Assembly: GCA_910578965.1 (NCBI GenBank)
Contig: CAJTSP010000105.1
Coordinates: 1 to 9,166 of the forward strand
Length of the DNA stretch: 9,166 nucleotides
Source of the DNA: an uncultured Oscillospiraceae bacterium
GTDB taxonomy: Bacteria > Bacillota > Clostridia > Oscillospirales > Ruminococcaceae
Direction: 5' to 3'
Part shown: piece after piece, positions 1 through 6,150 of the stretch
Numbering within the stretch: the stretch's first letter is position 1
How the letters are laid out: every line of letters begins with the position of its first letter
Notes under the pieces: model-generated
Databases searched by the model: none
What the model was told of the DNA's origin: nothing
The model's input: the letters and a program-made list of their open reading frames with translations, nothing else
Program-made: the position numbers and the translations under genes

Positions 1-233
1 GGGTTTTTACCGCGTCAGCGGTAAAATGCAAGCCCCAGTTGGGCTTGCAGCCAGACAGCCCGGTTTCGCCAAAGGCGAAACGGCCGGCCGAAAGCCGGGC
101 AAGGGCCGCTGCGTTTCTCTTTTTTTGCGGCTGCGGCCGCCCGGCAAACTTCCGGTGGATCGAATTTTATTCGGATTCTTTGTTTTCTTATCTCACCGCC
201 GCCTTAGGCGGCATCGGCGGCCGCCGCATTTTT
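1..233. repeat. Gene-free cluster of perfect short inverted repeats
   Basis: No convincing gene lies downstream of the alpha-galactosidase stop, but the stretch is packed with hairpins. They are TTTTACCGC/GCGGTAAAA (5-13/18-26), TGCAAGCCC/GGGCTTGCA (27-35/41-49), GTTTCGCC/GGCGAAAC (63-70/74-81), CCGGC/GCCGG (84-88/94-98), GGCCGC/GCGGCC (104-109/133-138), CGAAT/ATTCG (161-165/169-173), GCCGCC/GGCGGC (198-203/207-212) and a 12-bp palindrome at 215-226. The first two abut each other with no gap. Open frames crossing here are arginine- and proline-rich and look non-coding. High GC makes some pairing cheap, but the first three stems are perfect 8-9 bp with 3-5 nt loops and include A/T pairs. It may be a dispersed intergenic repeat, a structured RNA, or the 3' region of a gene beyond the left edge. 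All stems are perfect, so the strand cannot be told from wobble pairs. Confidence 0.6.
207..233 (+). terminator. Possible plus-strand terminator
   Basis: GGCGGC (207-212) pairs with GCCGCC (220-225) around a 7-nt loop. After a GCA gap it is followed by five T (229-233). In this orientation it would stop a transcript coming from the left edge towards the convergent alpha-galactosidase gene. An alternative pairing of 198-203 with 207-212 competes with it. No comparable U-tailed hairpin was found for the minus-strand gene ending at 255. Confidence 0.3.
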
Positions 234-254
234 ATCCTTTTACAAATCGGGCAC

Positions 255-2444
255 TCAGCCCACCCGGACAAGCGGGATGAGCTGGCCCGTAAAGTCCTGC
301 TCCAGCACCGGCAAAAGCAGCCCGCCGCAGCGCCAGCCCCGGCCGGTGCGCACCTCGCCGGTGGCCTCGTTTTTGTAGCGCGCCTCCTCGCAAAGGCCGG
401 GCAGGGCCAGCCGCGCCGCCCGCCGCTGGGAGCGGGAACGCACCTGCACCAGGTTTACCAGCGCCCGGCTTTTGTCCTTGGCCACCACCATATAGGCATC
501 GTAGGCGTGGTTTTGGGCCGCCGAGGCCAGCCGGTAGTAATCCCCCTCGTGCAGCAGGGGGCCGTAGCGGCGGTAGTCCCCGAGCTGGCCGCGGATGAGG
601 GCGCGGTCCTCCCCCGGCAGCTTTGCAAGGTCCAGCTCGTAGCCAAAGCCGCCGGGCAGGGCCACCTGCCCCCGGGTGGCAAAGGGGGTGACGCGGCCGT
701 TGGTGTGGCTGGGGCAGGCCGCCACATGCGCCCCCATGCTGGAGAGCGGGAAGACGAGGGCGGTGCCCTCCTGGATGGCCAGCCGGTCGATGGCCTCGGC
801 GTTGTCGCTGGCCCAAATCTGGGGGCTGTAGTAGAGCATGCCGGCGTCGAACCGGCCGCCGCCGCTGCAGCAGTTTTCCAGCAGGATGTGCGGGAAGGCG
901 CTCACCAGCCGCTCCTGTAATTCGTATACCCCCAGCATATACCGGTGGGCGGCCTCCCCCTGCCGCTCGGGGGGAAGCGCGGCGGAATACAGGTCGGTAA
1001 TCGGGCGGTTCATATCCCACTTGACATAATCGATGGGGGCCGAGCGCAGCACCGCCTCGATCTGCCGCCAAACACAATCCCGCACCTCGGGGCGGGCCAG
1101 GTCCAGCAGGAGCTGGTTGCGGGCCAGGGTGGGCGCGCGGCCGGGGATGGCCATGGCATAATCCGGGTGGGCACGGTAAAGCTCGGAATCCGGCGAAACC
1201 ATCTCGGGCTCGAGCCAGATGCCCAGCCGCACCCCCATCTCGTTCAGCTCTCTGCCCAGCCGGGCAAGGCCGCCGGGCAGCTTTTCCTCGTTCACCACCC
1301 AATCGCCCAGGCTGGAATTGTCGTCATCCCGCCGGCCAAACCATCCGTCGTCCACCACCAGCAGCTCGATGCCCTCGGCCGCCGCCTCCCGGCCAAGCTG
1401 CAAAAGGCTGTCGTGGTCAAAAGCAAAATAGGAGGCCTCCCAGCTATTGACCAGGCTGTACCGGTGCTTTGCCTGTCCCCGGATAAGGTGCCGGCGCAGT
1501 ACATCGTGGAAGGCGCGGGTCATGCCGCCAAGGCCGGACTCCGAAAAGGCCAAAATTGCCTCGGGGGTGTCAAAGCTTTCGCCCGGAGCAAGGCGCCAGC
1601 CAAAGCCCTCGGGATGGATGCCGATGACCGCCCGCGCCCGGTCGAAGGCGTCCAGCTCGGCCTCGGCCAGAAAGTTGCCGGAGTACACAAGGGTCATGCC
1701 CAGGCAGGCCCCTTGCGTCTGGGTGGCCGAGTGCTCGGCCAGGGCCAGAAAGGGGGTGTGCTGGTGGGAGGAGATGCCCCGCGCCGAATAGACCGACTGC
1801 CGGCCCGCAGCCAGCGGCCGGCGATCGATCTCGCGCTCGCGGGCCCAGCTACCGTGCAGGGTAATGAGGTCGCCGTCAAAATCGTCCAGCTCGATGCCGG
1901 CCGAGAGGGCGGCCTCGAGGGTGAGGAGCTGGGCCGAGCGGTTCTCGAACCGCACGCTGCGGCAGACGGCGTCCACATCCGTAAACACGGTGTAGCGCAA
2001 GGTCACCCGCAGGCCAAGAGCGGGGTCGGTGCAGTAAAGCTCAAGGGTCTCGCACTCCTGCTCGCTGCCAAAGCAGGCGGGCAGGCCGGGCAGGGCGGGC
2101 TTGCCGGGGCGGATGGCGTGGTCCTCGTAAAAGAGGGTGCAGCCGCAGCCCCCGGCCGCCGAGCGCACCCGGGCGCAGCAGGTGCGGAAATTGCCCCCGC
2201 CAAAGGCCGGGTACTCAAAGGGGAAGGCGTCATAAAAGCCGGCCCGCTCCCGCTCGAGCCGGCTGGGGGGTTCGGGCTTTTCGTCCAGCCGCAAAAGGGC
2301 CCGCAGGTCCTCGCCCTCGGGCAGGCGGGGGCCGTAGTAGAGGTGGCCCACAAAGCCCTCGGCGTCAGCCAGGGCAATGAGGTAGCTGGTGTGGGGGGTG
2401 TCCAGCCGGAACACCCGTTGGTCGGCAAGATATTGGATGGGCAT
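255..2444 (-). CDS. aga: Alpha-galactosidase, GH36 family (AgaA-like, cytoplasmic)
   Basis: Hydrolyses terminal alpha-1,6-galactose from melibiose, raffinose, stachyose or galactomannan fragments by a retaining mechanism. The 729-residue product matches the usual length of the Firmicutes AgaA/RafA type. It has an N-terminal beta-sandwich of about 300 residues, a TIM barrel and a C-terminal beta domain. The catalytic nucleophile is Asp477 in YVKWDMNR, and the acid/base is Asp547 in WASDNAEAIDR. DDGWFG (365-370) and CCSGGGR (525-531) are further family barrel motifs. There is no signal peptide, so it acts on imported sugars. The ATG at 2444 is preceded by GGAGG with about 10 nt spacing. The frame stays open upstream to 2588, with alternatives at 2477 and 2588, but neither has a good ribosome site and the extension is not family-like. 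The next gene upstream on this strand is phosphoglucomutase, 460 bp away, so the two are probably separate transcripts. Family assignment is near certain; the preferred substrate is not visible. Confidence 0.96.
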   Translation of the reverse strand: MPIQYLADQRVFRLDTPHTSYLIALADAEGFVGHLYYGPRLPEGEDLRALLRLDEKPEPPSRLERERAGFYDAFPFEYPAFGGGNFRTCCARVRSAAGGCGCTLFYEDHAIRPGKPALPGLPACFGSEQECETLELYCTDPALGLRVTLRYTVFTDVDAVCRSVRFENRSAQLLTLEAALSAGIELDDFDGDLITLHGSWAREREIDRRPLAAGRQSVYSARGISSHQHTPFLALAEHSATQTQGACLGMTLVYSGNFLAEAELDAFDRARAVIGIHPEGFGWRLAPGESFDTPEAILAFSESGLGGMTRAFHDVLRRHLIRGQAKHRYSLVNSWEASYFAFDHDSLLQLGREAAAEGIELLVVDDGWFGRRDDDNSSLGDWVVNEEKLPGGLARLGRELNEMGVRLGIWLEPEMVSPDSELYRAHPDYAMAIPGRAPTLARNQLLLDLARPEVRDCVWRQIEAVLRSAPIDYVKWDMNRPITDLYSAALPPERQGEAAHRYMLGVYELQERLVSAFPHILLENCCSGGGRFDAGMLYYSPQIWASDNAEAIDRLAIQEGTALVFPLSSMGAHVAACPSHTNGRVTPFATRGQVALPGGFGYELDLAKLPGEDRALIRGQLGDYRRYGPLLHEGDYYRLASAAQNHAYDAYMVVAKDKSRALVNLVQVRSRSQRRAARLALPGLCEEARYKNEATGEVRTGRGWRCGGLLLPVLEQDFTGQLIPLVRVG

Positions 2445-2777
2445 GCTCGCTTTCCCTCCGCAGGTTTTTATTTTCATAAAGGGACCCCGGAAGGGGCCCC
2501 GGCACGCCAGACAAAGCACCTTAAAGCACCTTGGATATTCTCCGTCTCCGGCCCTGGAACCACCACTTTGCGGCGGGGCCTCCGACATGCGCCCGCGGGC
2601 GCAGTCTTGCCCCTTTGGGGCAATTCACCTTGCTGCAGATTCTGCCGGCCAGCCGCATCTGCTGCGAGGGCGCCCGCCGCCAGCTCTCGCCCTTTGCGCC
2701 GGCCTTTCTACCCGGGAATTGCCACTTCCAAAACAACGGGGGCGGGACAGAACCCCGGTTCCCAGCTCGCCCCGCAA
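2445..2777 (-). promoter_or_regulatory. Long hairpin-rich leader of the alpha-galactosidase gene
   Basis: No gene is supported here. If the promoter at 2778-2806 is used, the untranslated leader is about 327 nt. In transcript order it holds GCAGAT/ATCTGC (2635-2640/2657-2662), TTGCCCC/GGGGCAA around a 3-nt loop (2607-2623), a 16-bp palindrome (2588-2603), two tandem 10-bp repeats (2513-2532), and an 8-bp hairpin (2481-2488/2493-2500). That last stem needs a G-U pair that exists only in the minus-strand RNA, which supports transcription in this direction. It ends about 20 nt before the GGAGG ribosome site. No hairpin has a clear U-tract, so classical attenuation is not shown. I recognise no known riboswitch. 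Confidence 0.45.
2513..2532 (-). repeat. Tandem 10-bp direct repeat upstream of alpha-galactosidase
   Basis: AAGGTGCTTT (read on the minus strand) occurs twice head to tail with no gap, exactly one helical turn apart. It lies 69-88 bp upstream of the start codon. Two sites on the same DNA face suit a regulator binding as a tandem dimer. The repeat could equally be chance or a small slippage duplication. I recognise no named operator. Confidence 0.7.
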
Positions 2778-2806
2778 AGCATATCACAATTCGCCGGCGA
2801 CCGCAA
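2778..2806 (-). promoter_or_regulatory. Candidate sigma-A promoter for alpha-galactosidase
   Basis: On the minus strand the -35 is TTGCGG (2801-2806), the spacer is 17 bp, and the -10 is TATGCT (2778-2783) preceded by TGA, an extended -10. It is one of few A/T-rich spots in this gap. Initiation would be near 2771. The phosphoglucomutase candidate promoter has the same TATGCT with a TGC extension. Confidence 0.5.
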
Positions 2807-2841
2807 GGCGCGCGTATCGGGCGGCGCCCTTTCCCTATCAT

Positions 2842-2874
2842 TTTTTGCCGGGCAAAAGCGGGGCCCGGCAAAAA
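2842..2874. repeat. 12-bp perfect inverted repeat between the two minus-strand genes
   Basis: TTTTTGCCGGGC (2842-2853) and GCCCGGCAAAAA (2863-2874) are perfect complements around a 9-nt loop. The T-run is on the 5' side and the A-run on the 3' side on both strands, the reverse of a canonical intrinsic terminator. It may act as a 3' processing or stability hairpin for the phosphoglucomutase mRNA. It lies upstream of the candidate alpha-galactosidase promoter. Confidence 0.65.
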
Positions 2875-2887
2875 GCGCTCCCGGAGC
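2870..2887 (-). terminator. Weak candidate terminator of phosphoglucomutase
   Basis: On the minus strand, 18 nt after the stop codon, GCTC-CGG-GAGC folds into a very short hairpin. It is followed by GC and five T (2874-2870). The stem is only 4-5 bp. The T-run also forms the first arm of the inverted repeat at 2842-2874, so the two structures compete. Confidence 0.35.
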
Positions 2888-2904
2888 CGCCCATAAGGCC
2901 GGCT

Positions 2905-4596
2905 TTACCTGAGCAGCCCCAGCGCACCCTCGCGCAGGGCGGCCATTTTGGCCGCGGCGTCCTCCTCCGAGGCCCCGCGCACCGAGAGGTAAAGCTTGAC
3001 CTTGGGCTCGGTGCCGCTGGGCCGGATGAGCAGCTTGCCGCCGCCGGCCAGCCGGTACTCCAGTACGTCGGCCGGGGGCAGACCGGCGACGCCTGCCCTG
3101 TAATCCACCGCCCGTTCCACTGCACAGCCCGCAATGGCCGCGGGGGGCGTTTTGCGCAAAGCCTCCATCAGGGCCTGCATGGCGCGCATCCCGTTTTGCC
3201 CCTCGAACGCCTTGCTATGCAGCTCGTTTTTGTACCAGCCGTACTCGGCATAGAGCCCGTTAACAGCGTCCAGCAGGCTCTTGCCCTGCCCGGCGTAAAA
3301 GGCCGCGCACTCGCAGGCCAGCATCACGGCGTTTACCGCGTCCTTGTCCCGCACATGCCCGCCGGAAAGATAGCCATAGCTCTCCTCAAAGCCAAAAATA
3401 TACCGCCCCGCCTGCCCTTCGGCCTCGAGCAGGCCGATCTGCTCGCCAATATATTTGAACCCCGTAAGGGTACGCCGAAGCTCCACCCCGTATTTTTGGG
3501 CCACCGGGCCGGCCATGTCGGTGGATACAATGGTGGTTACCGCCACCGGGTTTTGAGGCATGCTGCCCTTTTGCCACCGGATGCGGCAGAGATAATCGAA
3601 CAGCAGCACCCCCATCTCGTTGCCGGTAAGCAGCCGGTAGCCGCCCTGGCCATCTGGCACTGCCGCGCCCATCCGGTCGCAGTCCGGGTCGGTGCCCAGC
3701 AGCAGGTCCGGGTGTACCGTACCGCACAGGCGCAGCCCCTCCTCCATCGCCTCCCGAAGCTCCGGGTTGGGGTACGGGCAGGTAGGGAAATGCCCGTCCG
3801 GCTCCTGCTGCGCCGGCACCACCGTGATATTCTCGCTTGGCACCCCCATTTTTGCCAGCAGCTTCTGCACGCACTCAAGCCCGGAGCCGTTGAGCGGGGT
3901 ATACACCAGCCGCAGCCGGCTCACGCCGCTGCCCGGGCCCGCCTGTGAGCGCAGGGCCAGCACGGCATCTATAAAGGCATCCAGGCACTCTTCCCCAATC
4001 ATCCGGATCCGGCCGGCGGCGAGAGCGGCGGCATAATCGGCCAGCCTGACCCCGTCAAAGCAGTCCGTTGCACGGATCCGGGCCTGGATTGCGTCCGCCG
4101 CCCGGGGGGTGATCTGGCAGCCGTCCGCCCCATATACCTTATAGCCGTTGTATTGGGCCGGGTTGTGGCTGGCGGTAATGCAGATGCCCGCGCCGCAGCC
4201 AAGGTACCGCACCGCCCAGCTCAAAGCCGGGGTGGGCTCAAGCCTTGGGTAAAGGTACGCCGTAATGCCGTTTGCCGCCAGCACCCGGGCGGCCTCCTTG
4301 GCAAAAAGGCCGCCCTTGATGCGGCTGTCGTGCGCGATGGCCACCCTTTTGGGCAGGCCGGAAGCGGCAAGGTAACCGGCCAGGCCCTGGGTGGCACGGC
4401 GAACCGTGTAGATGTTCATCCGGTTGGCGCCCGCGCCAAGAACCCCGCGCAGGCCCCCGGTGCCAAACCCGAGGTCGCGGTAAAAACGGTCGGCCACCGC
4501 GGCCGGGTCGCCCCGTACCGCCCTAAGCTCGGCGGCAAGGCCGGGGTCATCCGTCGCACGGGCCAGCCAGCGCGCAAGCTCCGCCTGATATTCCAT
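2905..4596 (-). CDS. pgcA: Alpha-phosphoglucomutase (phosphohexomutase superfamily)
   Basis: Interconverts glucose-1-phosphate and glucose-6-phosphate through a phosphoserine and a glucose-1,6-bisphosphate intermediate, in the cytoplasm. The 563 residues carry all four family signatures: the phosphoserine loop TASHNP with Ser143; the Mg-binding loop GTDPDCDR (301-308) with Asp303, Asp305 and Asp307; the sugar-binding loop GFEESYGYLSG (402-412); and the phosphate-binding loop RPSGTEPKVK (525-534). Length and the N-terminal GFGTGGLRG (43-51) match the Bacillus PgcA type rather than the shorter GlmM or bacterial PMM types. The ATG at 4596 follows AAGGAGG by about 10 nt. It is divergent from manA and is transcribed from its own candidate promoter at 4693-4721. 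It links glycogen or nucleotide-sugar metabolism and Leloir-pathway glucose-1-P to glycolysis. Some phosphomannomutase activity is possible, since these enzymes are often promiscuous. Confidence 0.95.
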   Translation of the reverse strand: MEYQAELARWLARATDDPGLAAELRAVRGDPAAVADRFYRDLGFGTGGLRGVLGAGANRMNIYTVRRATQGLAGYLAASGLPKRVAIAHDSRIKGGLFAKEAARVLAANGITAYLYPRLEPTPALSWAVRYLGCGAGICITASHNPAQYNGYKVYGADGCQITPRAADAIQARIRATDCFDGVRLADYAAALAAGRIRMIGEECLDAFIDAVLALRSQAGPGSGVSRLRLVYTPLNGSGLECVQKLLAKMGVPSENITVVPAQQEPDGHFPTCPYPNPELREAMEEGLRLCGTVHPDLLLGTDPDCDRMGAAVPDGQGGYRLLTGNEMGVLLFDYLCRIRWQKGSMPQNPVAVTTIVSTDMAGPVAQKYGVELRRTLTGFKYIGEQIGLLEAEGQAGRYIFGFEESYGYLSGGHVRDKDAVNAVMLACECAAFYAGQGKSLLDAVNGLYAEYGWYKNELHSKAFEGQNGMRAMQALMEALRKTPPAAIAGCAVERAVDYRAGVAGLPPADVLEYRLAGGGKLLIRPSGTEPKVKLYLSVRGASEEDAAAKMAALREGALGLLR

Positions 4597-4654
4597 CGGT
4601 GGGTCCCTCCTTTTTAACGGCTTGCCGCCCCTGGCAAACCATACCCGCTATCCC

Positions 4655-4688
4655 GCAGGCCCCCCGGCCTGCTGCCCGGGGGGCCTGC
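4655..4688 (-). promoter_or_regulatory. 13-bp hairpin at the expected 5' end of the pgcA mRNA
   Basis: GCAGGCCCCCCGG (4655-4667) and CCGGGGGGCCTGC (4676-4688) are perfect complements around an 8-nt loop. The outer foot of the stem falls within a few bases of the start site predicted from the promoter at 4693-4721. The transcript would therefore begin with this stem, about 60 nt before the start codon. 5'-terminal stems can protect mRNA from decay; that role is inference. There is no T-tract, so it is not a typical terminator. Confidence 0.65.
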
Positions 4689-4692
4689 TGTC

Positions 4693-4721
4693 AGCATAGC
4701 ATGGCCGAGGCCGGATTACAA
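4693..4721 (-). promoter_or_regulatory. Candidate sigma-A promoter for pgcA
   Basis: On the minus strand: TTGTAA (4716-4721), 17-bp spacer, TATGCT (4693-4698) preceded by TGC, an extended -10. Each hexamer matches consensus at four of six positions. Initiation would be near 4686, leaving a leader of about 90 nt. Confidence 0.5.
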
Positions 4722-4792
4722 GCCAAAGCCGGCCCGGCCGGCGCCGGCAAGGGGGGGTCTGCGGGCAAGGCCGGTACGGCACAGCCCGGTTT

Positions 4793-4821
4793 TTGCAAAA
4801 CAAAGGGCAACAGGCTATAAT
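4793..4821 (+). promoter_or_regulatory. Candidate sigma-A promoter for manA
   Basis: TTGCAA (4793-4798), 17-bp spacer, then a perfect TATAAT (4816-4821) in otherwise very GC-rich DNA. Initiation would be near 4828, giving a manA leader of about 143 nt. It points away from the pgcA promoter about 70 bp to the left, so the intergenic region is a divergent control region. Confidence 0.7.
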
Positions 4822-4840
4822 AATCATACGGGCTGTACCT

Positions 4841-4930
4841 CCGCATAAGCGGCTTTGTCCCTATGGGGCCGCTGCCCCCTGGTTCCGGCGCCGTCCCCGG
4901 CGGGGCGTGCGGCGTGCCGCCGGGGACGGC
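4841..4930 (+). promoter_or_regulatory. Structured manA leader with a perfect 14-bp stem
   Basis: The main element pairs GCCGTCCCCGGCGG (4890-4903) with CCGCCGGGGACGGC (4917-4930), 14 perfect pairs. The 13-nt loop holds the heptamer GGCGTGC, which repeats immediately after itself (4904-4910 and 4911-4917, the second copy entering the stem by one base). Upstream, AGCGGC (4848-4853) pairs with GCCGCT (4868-4873), with an inner CCC/GGG. The stem ends about 30 nt before the AGAAGGA ribosome site and has no U-tract, so it is neither a terminator nor an obvious site-blocking hairpin. I recognise no known riboswitch. Confidence 0.6.
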
Positions 4931-4970
4931 AGGCAGGCTTGGGATGCAGCCCGGGAAAGAAGGATACGGT

Positions 4971-5924
4971 ATGCCGGCATATCTTTTGCAGCCTGCCTGT
5001 AAGGATTACCTTTGGGGCGGGCGGCGCCATCTTCGGGAAAGTTTTGGCATCAAAAGCAGCCTTGACCCATTGGCCGAGGCCTGGGTGCTGTCCTGTCACC
5101 CGGACGGCCCGTCGGTTTTGGCGAGCGGGCCGTTTGCCGGCCGCACCCTGCCCGAATATCTGGCCGAGGCAGGCCCGGCCGTGCTGGGCACAAGCTGTAC
5201 CCAGTTTGCACGGTTCCCGCTGCTGGTAAAGCTGATCGACGCCGAACAGAGCCTTTCTGTGCAGGTGCATCCCTCAGACGAATACGCGCTGCGGGAGGAA
5301 GGCCAGTACGGCAAAACCGAGCTGTGGGTGGTGCTGGCTGCCGAACCGGGCGCGTTCCTTTATTACGGCTTTGAGCGGGAGGTTTCCCGGGAGGAGTTTG
5401 CCCGCAGCATTGAGGACGGCTCCCTCACGGGCCTTTTGCACAAAGCGCCGGTCAAGCCCGGCGACGTCTTTTTTATCCCGGCAGGCACCCTGCATTCCAT
5501 CGGCGCGGGGATCGTACTCGCCGAGATTCAGCAAAACTCCAACGTCACCTACCGGGTGTACGACTACGGCCGGCGCGGGCCGGACGGCAGGCCCCGGGCC
5601 TTGCACATTCAAAAGGCGCTGGCCGTGGCCCACCTCGGCCCGGCCCCCTCTTTGCAGTTTGGGCCGCACCTGGGTAGCTGCCGGTATTTTACCGCCGACC
5701 TGCGCCAGGGCCCCTTTGCGGGCGATTGCGGGCCGGAGAGCTTCTGCGCCCTGCTGGCCGTGGAGGGCTCGGGCCGCCTCACCTGCGGCGGCGAAGCCCA
5801 GCTTGTTTTTCCCGGCAGTTGTTTCTTTTTGCCGGCCGGCAGCGGGCATTACCTTGTGGAAGGCGCCTGCAAAATGCTTGTGATCTTTGTGCAAGATTCC
5901 ATGGAAAATCCGGCCGGGATATGA
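4971..5924 (+). CDS. manA: Mannose-6-phosphate isomerase, class I (zinc, cupin fold)
   Basis: Interconverts mannose-6-phosphate and fructose-6-phosphate in the cytoplasm, bringing mannose into glycolysis or supplying mannose for nucleotide sugars. The 317-residue length fits the short Firmicutes ManA type. The zinc site is visible: Gln98 and His100 in QVHP, Glu117 in KTELW, and His175 in GTLHSIG. Arg195 in YRVYDYGR is the expected catalytic arginine. YLWGG near the N-terminus (13-17) and the second cupin motif FLPAGSGHY (286-294) are also typical. The ATG at 4971 follows AGAAGGA at normal spacing. Upstream in-frame starts, such as 4863, would translate the hairpin leader and are rejected. The gene is monocistronic by appearance: its own promoter precedes it and a terminator follows 23 nt after the stop. 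With alpha-galactosidase nearby, use of galactomannan-type sugars is a reasonable but unproven inference. Confidence 0.95.
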   Translation: MPAYLLQPACKDYLWGGRRHLRESFGIKSSLDPLAEAWVLSCHPDGPSVLASGPFAGRTLPEYLAEAGPAVLGTSCTQFARFPLLVKLIDAEQSLSVQVHPSDEYALREEGQYGKTELWVVLAAEPGAFLYYGFEREVSREEFARSIEDGSLTGLLHKAPVKPGDVFFIPAGTLHSIGAGIVLAEIQQNSNVTYRVYDYGRRGPDGRPRALHIQKALAVAHLGPAPSLQFGPHLGSCRYFTADLRQGPFAGDCGPESFCALLAVEGSGRLTCGGEAQLVFPGSCFFLPAGSGHYLVEGACKMLVIFVQDSMENPAGI

Positions 5925-5946
5925 TAGAATAGAGAAGAATATCCGG

Positions 5947-5972
5947 CGGGCGTTTTTTGTGTGCCCGTTTTT
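5947..5972 (+). terminator. manA intrinsic terminator
   Basis: CGGGCG (5947-5952) pairs with TGCCCG (5962-5967), including one G-U pair allowed in the plus-strand RNA. Five T follow (5968-5972). The hairpin begins 23 nt after the manA stop. A second, bulged stem upstream (about 5913-5921 with 5938-5945) could stack on it. Confidence 0.65.
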
Positions 5973-6032
5973 ACAAAACAGGAGCTATACCGCCTCCTGG
6001 CGGGCGGGAAGGCGGGCTTTTGATTTCGGCTG

Positions 6033-6055
6033 GGGCGTTTTTTGTTTTGCCGTTT
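6033..6055 (+). repeat. Imperfect second copy of the manA terminator core
   Basis: Positions 6033-6055 match 5948-5970 at 20 of 23 positions, both beginning GGGCGTTTTTTGT. In this copy the stem is degenerate (GGC...GCC) and the 3' T-run is short. It may be a decayed duplicate acting as a weak second terminator before the DUF624 gene. The rest of the 5973-6150 gap contains CAGGAG/CTCCTG (5979-5984/5994-5999) and GCCCGCC/GGCGGGC (6065-6071/6091-6097), but no convincing promoter. Confidence 0.45.
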
Positions 6056-6150
6056 CAAATCCCCGCCCGCCCCGTTAAGGCTTTTGGCCCGGCGGGCAGA
6101 ATACTTTTGGGTTGATTCCCGGCCGTAAGATTGCACAAGGAGGGCGCAGC

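Noticed and set aside
1..110. CRISPR-like array from the series of hairpins
   Set aside because: The hairpins differ in sequence and spacing; there is no repeated unit separated by unique spacers.
26..280. Short plus-strand frames in the left gene-free block
   Set aside because: They translate inverted repeats into Arg/Pro-rich sequence, lack ribosome sites and run into the alpha-galactosidase 3' end.
2445..2588. N-terminal extension of alpha-galactosidase starting at 2588 or 2477
   Set aside because: The extra residues are not family-like, and only the 2444 ATG has a well-spaced GGAGG. From 2444 the catalytic residues fall at 477 and 547 in a 729-residue protein, as expected for the family.
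945..2912. 655-codon open frame on the plus strand opposite alpha-galactosidase
   Set aside because: It is antisense to a gene with all catalytic motifs intact. The translation is low-complexity Gly/Ala/Pro/Arg-rich without family motifs, a usual shadow in very GC-rich DNA.
2389..3948. 519-codon plus-strand frame opposite pgcA
   Set aside because: It overlaps two minus-strand genes and the hairpin-rich gap; its composition is that of a shadow frame.
5913..5945. A/T-rich TATGATAGAAT as a promoter for the DUF624 gene
   Set aside because: No acceptable -35 lies 16-18 bp upstream, and the manA terminator follows at once, so a transcript from here would be stopped.
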